Positions 44,376 to 53,235 of a stretch of DNA of 64,000 bases are shown here, piece by piece. A program made the translations under genes and the position numbers. Source of the stretch: an uncultured Acidimicrobiaceae bacterium (GTDB lineage: Bacteria; Actinomycetota; Acidimicrobiia; Acidimicrobiales; RAAP-2); the NCBI GenBank assembly GCA_937975915.1, contig CALJTY010000030.1, positions 1 to 64,000 of the forward strand, given 5' to 3'. Position 1 is the stretch's first letter, and each line of letters starts with the position of its first letter. The notes beneath the pieces were generated by a model that had not been told where the DNA came from, did not search any database, and saw only the letters and a list, made by a program, of their open reading frames with translations.

Positions 44376-45053
44376 ATGCCTGAGATTTTTGCCCACCGTG
44401 GCCTCCACATAAGCGAGCGCGAAAACACCATTGGTGCATTCAAGGCGGCCGTTGCCCTAGGAGTTGACGGCGTTGAACTCGATGCCCGCCACACCCGTGA
44501 CGGCGTGTTGGTGGTGCACCACGATGCCCACATTGGCGACTTGATCATCGTTGACTCTCTGGCGAGTGAATTACCTGATTATGTTCCAACACTTGAAGAA
44601 GTCATGAAGGTTTGTGATGGCGTCACGGTAAATGTTGAAATTAAAAACATTTCTACAGAGCCCGGCTACGACAAAACGGGTGACTTTGCCCGCAGTGTTC
44701 TCAACTGTCTGCACGAGAACAACTGGGAATCAAATGTCATCATTTCGAGTTTCGATAAAGAAACCTGTGCGGTCGTGCGCTCGTTTGACTCAATGATTGA
44801 CGTTGCGTGGTTGCTCTGGAAAGAGGAGCTAAGCGATGCAATTACCCAGTGCCACGTTCTCGGATTCAACGCAATCAACCCTCACTTCAGTCAAGTGAAC
44901 GCAGGCGTTATGCAAAAGGCCAATGAACTGGGCATAAAAGTCAATACTTGGACGGTAAATAAACCTGAGGACATCACGACCATGGCCGAGCTCGGGGTAA
45001 ATACGATTATTACTGACGATCCAGAATCGGCAATGTCGCTGACCAGGCAATAG
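44376..45053 (+). CDS. Glycerophosphodiester phosphodiesterase
   Basis: A 225-residue GDPD of TIM-barrel fold. Catalytic pattern IFAHRGLHISERENTIGAFK, GVDGVELDARHTRDGVLVVH and HHDAHI gives the two histidines and metal acids. Ends with KVNTWTVNKPEDITTMAELG. Hydrolyses glycerophosphodiesters to glycerol-3-phosphate. No signal peptide, so cytoplasmic. Confidence 0.92.
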   Translation: MPEIFAHRGLHISERENTIGAFKAAVALGVDGVELDARHTRDGVLVVHHDAHIGDLIIVDSLASELPDYVPTLEEVMKVCDGVTVNVEIKNISTEPGYDKTGDFARSVLNCLHENNWESNVIISSFDKETCAVVRSFDSMIDVAWLLWKEELSDAITQCHVLGFNAINPHFSQVNAGVMQKANELGIKVNTWTVNKPEDITTMAELGVNTIITDDPESAMSLTRQ

Positions 45054-45082
45054 GCGATTGTTTGTTACTCGCCAGTAGGCAC

Positions 45083-45088
45083 TAGATT
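45083..45088 (+). promoter_or_regulatory. -10 element, leaderless promoter of etfBA
   Basis: TAGATT ends 7 nt before the etfB ATG. TTGTTA at 45062-45067 could be the -35. Confidence 0.55.
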
Positions 45089-45095
45089 ATTCCCT

Positions 45096-45869
45096 ATGAA
45101 TATTGTCGTTTGCGTAAAACAGATTCCAGATCCGGCAGCGCCGCAATCCCTCGATGGATCGCACAACCTGGACCGTTCTGGAAAGTTAATCCTTGATGAG
45201 GCCGACACCTACGGTGTCGAGATGGCACTTCAACTAGTTGATAAAGCTGGTAGCGGTGAAGTGACTGTTGTCTCAATGGGTTCAGCCGCCGATCTTGCTG
45301 GTGTTCGTAATGCACTTGCTATGGGAGCCGCTAAGGCAATCATGGTGAGCGACGATGCACTGCGTGGAACCGATGCTCTCGGAACCGCCAAAGTGCTCGC
45401 TGAAGCGATCAAGCGCGTCAACCCAGACCTCGTACTGTGTGCCACTGAATCTTCAGATGGTTACACCGGAACAACTCCAGTACAGGTTGCAGAGCTCCTT
45501 GGTCTTCCTTCAATCACATTCGCTAAGTCAGTAACTGTTGATGGATCAACTGTGAAGGTTGACCGTCAGACTGAAGCTGGATACGACGAAGTTACGTCAC
45601 CACTTCCATGCGTTCTGACCGTGACTGCTGGAGTAGTTGAGCCACGTTACGCATCGTTCAAGGGAATTATGGCTGCAAAGTCGAAGCCAGTTGAGATCCT
45701 CAGCATTGGCGACCTCGGACTCGCAGCAGTAACTGGACCAGCCGGCGCACGTCAGCAAATCATCTCAGTTGTCGCAGCAGAATCACGCGCAGCTGGTGAA
45801 AAGCACGTTGACGAAGGAAACGCTGCACAAGAAATTATTACGTTCCTCGAATCAATCAAGGTCTTGTAG
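45096..45869 (+). CDS. etfB: Electron transfer flavoprotein beta subunit
   Basis: A 257-residue EtfB. N-terminal VCVKQIPDPAA, then EADTYGVEMALQL, and the AMP-binding loop region LVLCATESSDGYTGTTPVQV. Forms the heterodimer with EtfA, taking electrons from acyl-CoA dehydrogenases. Nine bp before etfA. Confidence 0.95.
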   Translation: MNIVVCVKQIPDPAAPQSLDGSHNLDRSGKLILDEADTYGVEMALQLVDKAGSGEVTVVSMGSAADLAGVRNALAMGAAKAIMVSDDALRGTDALGTAKVLAEAIKRVNPDLVLCATESSDGYTGTTPVQVAELLGLPSITFAKSVTVDGSTVKVDRQTEAGYDEVTSPLPCVLTVTAGVVEPRYASFKGIMAAKSKPVEILSIGDLGLAAVTGPAGARQQIISVVAAESRAAGEKHVDEGNAAQEIITFLESIKVL

Positions 45870-45878
45870 GAGAACATC

Positions 45879-46844
45879 ATGGCTATTTCAAACATTTGGG
45901 TAGTAGTAGAGCCAGGAACATCAGGACTCACCACCACATCACTTGAGCTTCTAACGAATGCTCGCACCTACGGTGCAACAGTTTCTGCAATCACATGGGA
46001 AAACGGTTCATCGTTCGCAGCGCAGGCTGGCGAATACGGTGCCACGACATTGTTCGACGTTGGATCACTTGGTGGCGCACTTCCAGGAGCTCCAGTGGCA
46101 TCTGCCATTGCAGCACTTGTTGCAAGCCAGGGTGCACCTGACGCGATTCTTATTCCAACGAGCTACGACGGACGTGACATTGCGGGCCGTCTTTCAGCTC
46201 GCCTCGACCGTCCAGTTCTTACGAACGTAACTGGTCTTAGTGACGATGGTGGACTCGTAACCGAGCACCCAGCCTTCGGTGGAACACAAATCGTCAAGGC
46301 AAAGTTCACAGGCGAAGGCCCTGGAATCATCGTCGTTCGCGCTAAGTCATTCGCTGCTGAATCTGGCGGAGGAGCTGCTGCAAACGTTGTGAGTGCTCCG
46401 GCTGGAGACACTGGTGCAACCGGTGCAGCGAAGATTGTGACCACACACGTTGAAGAGCGCACTGGTCCTCAGCTTGAAGAAGCATCAGTTGTTGTTTCTG
46501 GTGGCCGCGGACTAGGTGAAGCTGCTAACTATGTACTTATTTCAGATGCTGCGAAGCTTCTGAATGGCGCCGCTGGAGCGAGCCGTGCAATCGTTGACGC
46601 CGGATGGGTCCCTTACTCAGCTCAGGTGGGACAGACCGGTAAGACCGTTAAGCCAACTGTGTACATTGCGTGTGGAATCTCAGGCGCAACACAGCACATG
46701 GTAGGTATGAAGGGCTCGAAGAACATTGTTGCTATTAACAAGGACCCAGAAGCTCCTATCTTCCAGGTGGCAGACTTTGGAATTGTTGGTGACGTTCTAA
46801 AGGTTCTTCCAGAACTAATTACTGCGCTAAAAGCGCGCGGTTAA
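45879..46844 (+). CDS. etfA: Electron transfer flavoprotein alpha subunit
   Basis: A 321-residue EtfA. FAD-binding C-terminal domain: [51 protein letters not shown] and [20 protein letters not shown]. Partner of EtfB. The ATG has AGGAG upstream. Followed by a strong terminator. Confidence 0.96.
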   Translation: MAISNIWVVVEPGTSGLTTTSLELLTNARTYGATVSAITWENGSSFAAQAGEYGATTLFDVGSLGGALPGAPVASAIAALVASQGAPDAILIPTSYDGRDIAGRLSARLDRPVLTNVTGLSDDGGLVTEHPAFGGTQIVKAKFTGEGPGIIVVRAKSFAAESGGGAAANVVSAPAGDTGATGAAKIVTTHVEERTGPQLEEASVVVSGGRGLGEAANYVLISDAAKLLNGAAGASRAIVDAGWVPYSAQVGQTGKTVKPTVYIACGISGATQHMVGMKGSKNIVAINKDPEAPIFQVADFGIVGDVLKVLPELITALKARG

Positions 46845-46858
46845 TTTACTTTTCAAAG

Positions 46859-46888
46859 AATCCCCGGCCTTTTGGCCGGGGATTTTTT
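46859..46888 (+). terminator. Intrinsic terminator after etfA
   Basis: A perfect 11-bp stem (AATCCCCGGCC / GGCCGGGGATT), loop TTTT, then TTTT. Confidence 0.93.
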
Positions 46889-46937
46889 GCTTAATGACGT
46901 ATTTTGCCCGTTTAACTCTTTAGGCTTGGTACCACTT

Positions 46938-48383
46938 ATGAGCGATTCACTCTTGCATACGAGTTCACGCCGTTGGTGGGTACTCATAGTTATGAGCATC
47001 ACCCAGTTGATGGTCGCTCTCGATTCGACAGTTATAAACATCGCTCTGCCTAGAGCCCAGGCCGAGCTGCACTTCTCATCTGCGAACCGCCAGTGGCTTA
47101 TTACGGCTTACGCCCTGGCCTTTGGATCACTGCTCTTGCTCGGGGGGCGACTGAGCGACCACTGGGGGCGCAAAAAGGTCCTCTACCTTGGCCTCATCGG
47201 ATTCGCTGCTGCTTCAGCGGTTGGTGGAGCGGCGAACAGTTTTAGCGTTCTCGTTAGCGCTCGTGCGGTGCAGGGAGTCTTTGGTGCACTGCTCGCACCG
47301 GCGGCACTCGCATCTGTGACCTCAACATTCACGGATTCAAAGGAGCGCGCGAAAGCGTTTGCAATCTTTGGAGCCATAGGTGGGTCTGGAGCAGCGATTG
47401 GACTTCTGCTTGGCGGTGCGCTCACTGAATGGCAGTCATGGCGTTGGTGTCTCTACATCAATCTCTTCTTTGCAGTATTTGCAGTTATTGGCGTTGCTCT
47501 TTTTGTCGAAGGCTCCAAGAGAGAGAACAATGACCGACTCGACTACCTAGGAACCCTGCTCGGAAGTCTGGGGCTCTTTTTCGTGGTTTACGGACTCGGT
47601 CATGCGGTAACGACCAGTTGGAGTAATTCAGCAACGTGGGGCAGCCTTGTTATTGGACTCTTCCTTCTTGTTCTTTTCACATTCTGGCAAGAGAAAGCCA
47701 AGAACCCACTGCTGCCACTTCGAATCCTTACGAGCAGGACTCGTGGAGGATCGCTGGTGGCAATTTTTATTACCAGCGTTGGCATCTTTGGGGTGTTCTT
47801 ATTTCTTTCGTATTACTTGGAGGGAACGCTCAACTACTCACCACTTCGAACAGGTTTCGCATTCTTGCCTATGGTGATTGCCATCTTGGTGTCCTCGGCA
47901 CTCGCGAGTGCACGACTGCTGCCAATGGTTGGGCCACGTCCATTAGTACCGAGTGGAATGTTGCTTTCAATGCTTGGCATGATTCTCTTTACGAGGCTCA
48001 CACCAGAAGCTGATTATCTTGGCCACATTCTTCCTGGGCTCATTGTCGCGGGACTCGGTCTCGGAATGATCTTCGCACCAGCCACCGCAAGCGCCACCGC
48101 TGGAATTAAAGAAGAGGATGCTGGAGCGTCGTCGGCTTTCGTAAATACAGTCCAGCAAATTGGTGGATCAGTGGGAACGGCACTTCTAAATACGATTGCG
48201 GTCTCAGTAACACTCCGTGCCATTGCAACCGTTGAGCATCCTTCGCAATTAGTTGGTGCAACGCTTCATGGTTACACCGTCGCGTTTTGGTGGGGTGCTG
48301 GATTCTTTGGAGTCGGAGCTTTGCTCACGCTGTTGATTCTTGATTCAGGAGTTCCTGAACTAGAAGGCGAAGCCCTGCACTAG
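46938..48383 (+). CDS. MFS transporter, DHA2 (EmrB/QacA) type
   Basis: A 481-residue protein with about 14 membrane helices. Motif A-like GGRLSDHWGRKKVLY, antiporter motif C region (GAIGGSGAAIGLLLGGALTE), and the N-terminal LMVALDSTVINIALP typical of DHA2 drug:H+ antiporters. Likely exports toxic compounds; substrate unknown. ATG 46938 is chosen because a longer frame from 46872 would begin inside the etfA terminator. TAGGCT lies 11 nt upstream. Confidence 0.88.
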   Translation: MSDSLLHTSSRRWWVLIVMSITQLMVALDSTVINIALPRAQAELHFSSANRQWLITAYALAFGSLLLLGGRLSDHWGRKKVLYLGLIGFAAASAVGGAANSFSVLVSARAVQGVFGALLAPAALASVTSTFTDSKERAKAFAIFGAIGGSGAAIGLLLGGALTEWQSWRWCLYINLFFAVFAVIGVALFVEGSKRENNDRLDYLGTLLGSLGLFFVVYGLGHAVTTSWSNSATWGSLVIGLFLLVLFTFWQEKAKNPLLPLRILTSRTRGGSLVAIFITSVGIFGVFLFLSYYLEGTLNYSPLRTGFAFLPMVIAILVSSALASARLLPMVGPRPLVPSGMLLSMLGMILFTRLTPEADYLGHILPGLIVAGLGLGMIFAPATASATAGIKEEDAGASSAFVNTVQQIGGSVGTALLNTIAVSVTLRAIATVEHPSQLVGATLHGYTVAFWWGAGFFGVGALLTLLILDSGVPELEGEALH

Positions 48384-49087
48384 ATAAGTGGCCATGGATA
48401 TGGCGGCCAGTCACTGTCTTCATCAGGTAGTGGATACGAAGCGAATGTAACGAGGTCTTGAGCTCGAACCTGGGCAAACGCTAGTTCGCTGGGTGAAAGA
48501 TAGAGCCCCAGTTCGCCAGTCTTCCCATTTGCGAATTCATTCACTGCTTCAAGTACTGAATCGGGAATTGGTTCTCCGGCGTAGTCCCAAAGAACTGTTC
48601 GAAGTTTGTCTTCCTCGTGGAACGTCAATCCGTTGTCAATGGCCCAGCAGCGCTCGCCGTCATAAATGACGTGACCAGCTTTGCGGTCTGCATTGTTGGC
48701 CACAACGTCAAGGGCACAGAGTCTGTGAAAGTAGTCATCAAACTGGGGCATCTCTCGAAGGGTGAAGTAGTGGTCTTCGTGGTTGTCGTTGACCCAGTAC
48801 TGAAGTGAACCAATTCCATAGGGGAGGTCCTCGCGGGCAATGGTAAGAGGCACGGTGTCAAAACCGAGCAGCTGATCGAGTTCATAGGTCGCAACTTCAC
48901 GGCGCCACAGACCATCAGGAAAATCCCATAGCGGTCGCTCACCGGCTTCTGCCTTGTAACAAGCTTGGGCCGATAAGCCGTCCAGAGTGATTGTTACCAG
49001 CAGCGCTTGATTGGACGATCCAGCCACACGTCCTTCAACTTCGACTGCTCCCTTGGAAAGAAGAGTTCGTTGCTGTTCGAGGTCCAC
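48380..49087 (-). CDS. SCO1664 family protein
   Basis: A 235-residue protein of the actinobacterial SCO1664/Rv2133c-type family, with a PI3/4-kinase-like look: AQACYKAEAGERPLWDFPDG, ALDVVANNADRKAGHVIYDG and CWAIDNGLTFHEEDKLRT. The catalytic-loop-like 'NNADRKAGH' and metal-like 'AIDNGLTF' motifs are present. Function not established. It is the last gene of a three-gene cluster conserved in actinobacteria, usually close to mshC, which is not seen here. Confidence 0.85.
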   Translation of the reverse strand: MDLEQQRTLLSKGAVEVEGRVAGSSNQALLVTITLDGLSAQACYKAEAGERPLWDFPDGLWRREVATYELDQLLGFDTVPLTIAREDLPYGIGSLQYWVNDNHEDHYFTLREMPQFDDYFHRLCALDVVANNADRKAGHVIYDGERCWAIDNGLTFHEEDKLRTVLWDYAGEPIPDSVLEAVNEFANGKTGELGLYLSPSELAFAQVRAQDLVTFASYPLPDEDSDWPPYPWPLI

Positions 49088-49089
49088 AG

Positions 49090-49572
49090 TTACCTGATTG
49101 GTGGGCGGTGACCGTTAGTTCGAGGACAGTCATGACCCTTGGGGTCAAGTGGTCCCTCACAGAGCGGACAAGGTGGGCGACCTTGTTCAACGAGAAGTCT
49201 GATCGCAATGGCCAGACCTCCGGCCCATTCTTTGGAAAGAGTTAATTCAAGATCGTCTTCGTCGTCCATTGATTCAAACGTAACTTCGATGTACTGCTCG
49301 TCTTCATCAACCGCAATAGAGATGTCTCCAACGGCAAAGTCGAATTCGTATTCTGGCTCTAATGCAAAGTCGTCTGGCAGGTGACCCGGTCCACGAGCAA
49401 AGTCGTTGAGTACTTGACCAAGCCATTCAGCGAGAGCGGCGAGTTGCATTTTCTCGCATTTGACAATTACAAGTCTGCGACCTTGGCGCGCTTGCAAGAG
49501 AAATAAACGGTTACCAACTTCACCGCGTACTCCCACCATTACCTTGTCTGGTTCATCAAAGACGTAGTTCAT
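49090..49572 (-). CDS. DUF3090 family protein
   Basis: A 160-residue protein of the DUF3090/Rv2134c-type family. Has VMVGVRGEVGNRLFLLQARQ near the start and a possible C-terminal zinc knuckle (PPCPLCEGPLDPKGHDCPRT). Two bp before the SCO1664 gene; overlaps the phosphomutase gene by 4 bp. Function unknown. Confidence 0.88.
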   Translation of the reverse strand: MNYVFDEPDKVMVGVRGEVGNRLFLLQARQGRRLVIVKCEKMQLAALAEWLGQVLNDFARGPGHLPDDFALEPEYEFDFAVGDISIAVDEDEQYIEVTFESMDDEDDLELTLSKEWAGGLAIAIRLLVEQGRPPCPLCEGPLDPKGHDCPRTNGHRPPIR

Positions 49573-50201
49573 GAGGGAGCGAGGTCCTTTAGTGAACCGG
49601 TGTTGTTGACGGTGAGCACGATTGGCGTGGTGTCACTGAAGGTGATTGCACTCACGGAGCACGTAGAAATTACTGTGCGTTGGAAAAGATCGAGTGGGAC
49701 ACCCTGTGCGTAGGTGACGGCGGCCTTAATAGGGTCCGCGTGACTTACAACAACAATTGTCTTGCCACGATGCTTCTTAGCTAGACGCTCGAGTGTTGTC
49801 CACATGCGAAGTTGCATTTCGGTAAAAGATTCGCCTTCTGGGAAACGAAAAGTGCTTGGTGCATTCTGTACTGCGCGCCATTCCTTCTTTACGCGAAGAA
49901 CGGCCAGCTTCTTTCCAGTCCATGTTCCAAAGTCACATTCAAGAAGTCCCCGCTCAATGATGGGGCGAATCTTTAGAGCCTTAGCAATTGGAGCAGCAGT
50001 TTCTTTGGCTCGCTCTAAGGGTGAGACGTAGATGGCAGCCGGTTTGTGGCCGAGTTCGCTAATACGTTCAGCAACAGCTTCAGCTTGGCGTTTGCCAGTC
50101 TCAGAAAGGTGAAGTCCGGGAGCTCGTCCCGGGAGAACGGTTCCAGTGGTTGCAGTGTTGCCGTGTCGAACCAAAAGAATGGTGGTGAATGAACTAGCCA
50201 T
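49569..50201 (-). CDS. Histidine phosphatase, MSMEG_4193 (Rv2135c) type
   Basis: A 210-residue protein of the phosphoglycerate-mutase-like superfamily: LVRHGNTATTGTVLPGRAPG (phospho-histidine loop RHG), ERAKETAAPIAKAL, ERGLLECDFGTWTGKKLA and VVVSHADPIKAAV (second histidine). Probably a phosphatase; substrate unknown. First gene of the trio, with TAAAGT ending 6 nt before its ATG. Confidence 0.88.
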   Translation of the reverse strand: MASSFTTILLVRHGNTATTGTVLPGRAPGLHLSETGKRQAEAVAERISELGHKPAAIYVSPLERAKETAAPIAKALKIRPIIERGLLECDFGTWTGKKLAVLRVKKEWRAVQNAPSTFRFPEGESFTEMQLRMWTTLERLAKKHRGKTIVVVSHADPIKAAVTYAQGVPLDLFQRTVISTCSVSAITFSDTTPIVLTVNNTGSLKDLAPS

Positions 50202-50207
50202 AGAACG

Positions 50208-50213
50208 ACTTTA
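50208..50213 (-). promoter_or_regulatory. -10 element, leaderless promoter of the phosphomutase-DUF3090-SCO1664 operon
   Basis: TAAAGT on the minus strand ends 6 nt before the ATG at 50201. Confidence 0.45.
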
Positions 50214-50221
50214 ATCAGTGC

Positions 50222-51346
50222 TTAGTTAGAAGTAACCGGGATGCGTCGTGGACCAGGATTAGCTTCCACTGGCCAGCGCTTCCTGGAAAGTTGTGCGAGC
50301 TTGTGCAGCAGTGCAACAGCTCCTGGATCATCGTCACCAGGGCGTGTTTCAATAAGACCCTTTTCCTTCAGGGCACTCATTAATTCGCGTCCTTTGTCAG
50401 TTCTAACAATCACGAGGGTCCAGTCACCAAAGGCACCGATTCCTCCAGTTGAGATGTCAGCGTGTTCTGCAGCGAAGTCCGGGCAGTGCGTGCAACCTTC
50501 GCGTGTAAAGGCGTGTGCTTCTTTTAGTGGGACTTCGTGGAATTCACCGTCGTTGGTCCAGATCTGAAAGACACCCTTAATGTTCATCTTCTTGATATCG
50601 GCGCGCTTGATGTTGTACTTCGCTTCAAAGAGTTCTTCGAAAATTGCGTCGTCAAAAGTCTTGGAGCAGAGAAGTCCAATTGTGAATCCAAGACGGCGTG
50701 CAATCTTTCCTGCTTTACGTGACTGCATTGCACCTGGTGCTGAGGCCATGCAGCCCATTCCAACAAGAGCAATTCGCTCTGCGCCACCTTCGACGGCCTT
50801 TGGATAGGCGAGAAGGTTTGGAGAATAGGTGTAGCGAGACTTTGCAGTGTCGAGGACATCTTGGCGAGTTGTAGCAACGCGAGGCTCTGCGCGCCACGTA
50901 GTTCCGTCACCTTCGAGGCCACTTACCAGGGCTGCGTCAATTACGTCGTTCTCAAGGGCGTAGATCAGCAGAGTAGAAACGACGCCACCATCTTGACCAT
51001 TGTCGAGAATTGAAGCATCAGTTGACTTGGCGAGGAGAACATCTCCAATGCCGTAGACCTCGTCGTCGGTGCGTTCACGAGCGAATTTGTGCGTGTCAAT
51101 TTCGCTTTCCCAGTTTCTAAAACGTGGGCAAGCTCGGGTGCAAAGGGTGCAACCTGTTTCACCGTGGGTGCAATTGTCTCGCCCGCCATCAATATCGAGG
51201 TGCCAAGGTTTGTAAACACCGTTTTGCGACTCGTAATCAAGAACGTCGTGCGGGCACGCCACCACGCAGGCGGCACAACCGGTGCAGAGCCCCGAAGTTA
51301 CGACCTCGCTGAATAGTTCTTTCCATTGGGGCTTCTCGATTGCCAT
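50222..51346 (-). CDS. Coenzyme F420 hydrogenase/dehydrogenase beta-subunit (FrhB) family protein
   Basis: A 374-residue iron-sulphur flavoprotein. N-terminal double ferredoxin motif: GLCTGCAACVVACPHDV and GCTLCTRACPRFRNW (two 4Fe-4S). The FrhB N and C domains follow, with LVGMGCMASAPGAM, IGLLCSKTFDDAIFEE and EGCTHCPDFAAEHADISTGG. Related enzymes exchange electrons between F420 (or ferredoxin) and a partner. No partner hydrogenase is near. It shares a 51-bp divergent region with the glycosylase gene. Confidence 0.88.
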   Translation of the reverse strand: MAIEKPQWKELFSEVVTSGLCTGCAACVVACPHDVLDYESQNGVYKPWHLDIDGGRDNCTHGETGCTLCTRACPRFRNWESEIDTHKFARERTDDEVYGIGDVLLAKSTDASILDNGQDGGVVSTLLIYALENDVIDAALVSGLEGDGTTWRAEPRVATTRQDVLDTAKSRYTYSPNLLAYPKAVEGGAERIALVGMGCMASAPGAMQSRKAGKIARRLGFTIGLLCSKTFDDAIFEELFEAKYNIKRADIKKMNIKGVFQIWTNDGEFHEVPLKEAHAFTREGCTHCPDFAAEHADISTGGIGAFGDWTLVIVRTDKGRELMSALKEKGLIETRPGDDDPGAVALLHKLAQLSRKRWPVEANPGPRRIPVTSN

Positions 51347-51352
51347 GCAAAT

Positions 51353-51358
51353 ACCTTA
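51353..51358 (-). promoter_or_regulatory. -10 element, leaderless promoter of the FrhB-like gene
   Basis: TAAGGT on the minus strand ends 6 nt before the ATG at 51346. Confidence 0.5.
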
Positions 51359-51385
51359 CTAAGACACGTAGGTATGACTTGCAGG

Positions 51386-51391
51386 TACGCT
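51386..51391 (+). promoter_or_regulatory. -10 element, leaderless promoter of the glycosylase gene
   Basis: TACGCT ends 6 nt before the GTG at 51398, and supports that start. Confidence 0.5.
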
Positions 51392-51397
51392 CGGCGC

Positions 51398-52183
51398 GTG
51401 CCTGAAATACTCGAAGTTGAGTCGTACCGTGAACTTGCAGACCGCGTGGTTGGTGCGACGGTTGTGCGTGGTTGGGCTGATCCTTATTCCGCCAAGAAGC
51501 TCTCTTCAGTGCAGCAGTGGGCCCGTGTCGTAAAGGGCCTCAGGATCACTGGAACATCGCGCCGTGGAAAATTGATGCTGATGGAAACATCTGGACCAAT
51601 GCTCGGCATGCGTTTTGGAATGACTGGCGTCTTGTTGATTGATGGTGACGCTGGCATTGACGGACTCTTCTACGGACCTCACCGGTTTAAGAAAGAGTGG
51701 ATTCGTGGCGGCATGGAATTTGATGATGGCAGAAAGTTGTTGCTGCATGATCCAAGAAGACTTGGTCGCTTTGAAATTGAGCCTGACCTCAGTGAGCTTG
51801 GCCCTGATGCGTTGACGCTCACCAAAAAAGAGTTTGAGCAAATTGTGACAATCAACAGAGGTGAAGGGCCAGCGCTTAAAGCTCGACTTCTGGATCAGTC
51901 GGTCGTTGCAGGAGTAGGGAATTTACTTGGCGACGAAATTTTGTTTCGAGCAGGAATTGATCCTCGAACACCGTCTGGCACGTTGAGCGCTGATGAGAAG
52001 AATCGTCTCTTTAAAGCATTTACCCAGACCATGAAGACACTAAAGAAACGCGGTGGTTCTCACTTAGGTGATCACATGGAGGGTCGAAATCCTGGTGGCA
52101 TGTGTCCAAAAGATGGTGGTGCAATGCGCATTGACACCATTGGCGGGCGAACAACGTACTGGTGCTCAAAGCACCAGCGCTAA
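51398..52183 (+). CDS. Fpg/Nei family DNA glycosylase with altered zinc finger
   Basis: A 261-residue protein. The mature N-terminus would be Pro-Glu (MPEILEVESY), the catalytic residues of the Fpg/Nei family, which is why GTG 51398 is chosen over a longer frame from 51326. A candidate catalytic lysine lies in SRRGKLMLME. The helix-two-turn-helix region (LLDQSVVAGVGNLLGDEILF) is intact. The C-terminal finger is CPKD...YWCSKH: the second and fourth ligands, normally Cys, are Asp and His. It probably excises oxidised bases; specificity (8-oxoG or pyrimidines) is unclear. Confidence 0.87.
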   Translation: MPEILEVESYRELADRVVGATVVRGWADPYSAKKLSSVQQWARVVKGLRITGTSRRGKLMLMETSGPMLGMRFGMTGVLLIDGDAGIDGLFYGPHRFKKEWIRGGMEFDDGRKLLLHDPRRLGRFEIEPDLSELGPDALTLTKKEFEQIVTINRGEGPALKARLLDQSVVAGVGNLLGDEILFRAGIDPRTPSGTLSADEKNRLFKAFTQTMKTLKKRGGSHLGDHMEGRNPGGMCPKDGGAMRIDTIGGRTTYWCSKHQR

Positions 52184-53235
52184 GCGCCGTTTAGAAGACC
52201 TTCTAGGTGTGCTGGCTCGTAAGGGCCAATGATGAGTTGCTCAAGGACTCCAATGCCAGTTCCACGCGCCGATGAAGCTTTCACAATGTGTTGAATATGA
52301 ATGTTCGGATGCTCCAGTGGATTGAGCGAAGAGAGCTCTAGGACTTCGCCGTCAATAACTGGACCGCCGTGCCATTTTCCGTGTCCATACTGCGGGTGTG
52401 AATAACCAGCTCCACGCATCTGGAAACGAAATAGTGGAGTTAGTTCAATTGTCTCGTTTCCGAAGAACAATGTCGCACTCTGCATCCAGCGAGTCTTCGG
52501 TGCCATGACAATGTCCATGCTCGCAGTCTCGTGAGTAATTACGCCACCTTCTGTTGGAAGTTGAGCTGCGGATCTGCTGATGGGAGTTCCGATGCTGTCG
52601 TCAAAGGTCATGAAGTGCACACCACGGTCCTCGAAGTTAAGTGGTGACCACAAGAAGCAGAGCTGTGGCACACGAGTTGATGGAGCACCGGGTAGTGGTT
52701 CACCGACTGGGCGAACACCCCATGAGCGGTCCTTGGTTCCATAGACCGTAGCTGGTAAGTCCATTCGACCCTCTGGAGTTTCAATCCACCCAGACCAGGT
52801 TCCAAGCTGAGTAGCCCTGGTGACGTCCATGAAGATGCGAGGTCCGTCGTGCATTGTTTGGCGAGGCTCTTCGTAGACAGCGGTGCGTGTTGTGTAGGTG
52901 AGGTCACAACTGAGTCCCTGCTCGGGTGCATTGACACGAATGCGGTTCACGCGCATTGGCTCGATGATCTCAATGGAGATTGGACCCACGGCTGTTGGCC
53001 TTCCAACCAGTGCGTCACTTGCGAACACGCTGTATTGCTTGTCGCCAAGAACTACGGAAAAGGCTCCGTCAATGACGCCACGATTTGGATAGAGACCGAG
53101 TGCAACTGCGAAGTAGAAGACACTGGTGTAGCCATTGAACCAGAAGCGGTCATAGGCGTTTGGGTGTCCATCCATAACGTGCGCGAGAGGTTGCGCAGTT
53201 TGGTGAATAGGGAAGTCATCTTCAGGAAGCAGCAT
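52180..53235 (-). CDS. Lipocalin-like protein, DUF7064/DUF7065 type, unknown
   Basis: A 351-residue, beta-rich protein without signal peptide. Two halves are visible: DDFPIHQTAQPLAHVMDGHP with YDRFWFNGYTS at the N-terminus, and 'KDRSWGVRPVGEP' plus 'CFLWSPLNFEDRGVHFMTFD' in the middle. This is reminiscent of CrtC/AttH-like lipocalin-fold proteins now split as DUF7064/DUF7065. The overlap of 14 bp with the upstream kinase gene suggests joint action, possibly on a lipid or steroid-like compound. No function assigned. Confidence 0.6.
   Translation of the reverse strand: MLLPEDDFPIHQTAQPLAHVMDGHPNAYDRFWFNGYTSVFYFAVALGLYPNRGVIDGAFSVVLGDKQYSVFASDALVGRPTAVGPISIEIIEPMRVNRIRVNAPEQGLSCDLTYTTRTAVYEEPRQTMHDGPRIFMDVTRATQLGTWSGWIETPEGRMDLPATVYGTKDRSWGVRPVGEPLPGAPSTRVPQLCFLWSPLNFEDRGVHFMTFDDSIGTPISRSAAQLPTEGGVITHETASMDIVMAPKTRWMQSATLFFGNETIELTPLFRFQMRGAGYSHPQYGHGKWHGGPVIDGEVLELSSLNPLEHPNIHIQHIVKASSARGTGIGVLEQLIIGPYEPAHLEGLLNGA

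Noticed and set aside
46872..46937. Upstream extension of the MFS gene
   Set aside because: It would begin within the etfA terminator hairpin, and DHA2 proteins start near residue 23 of that frame.
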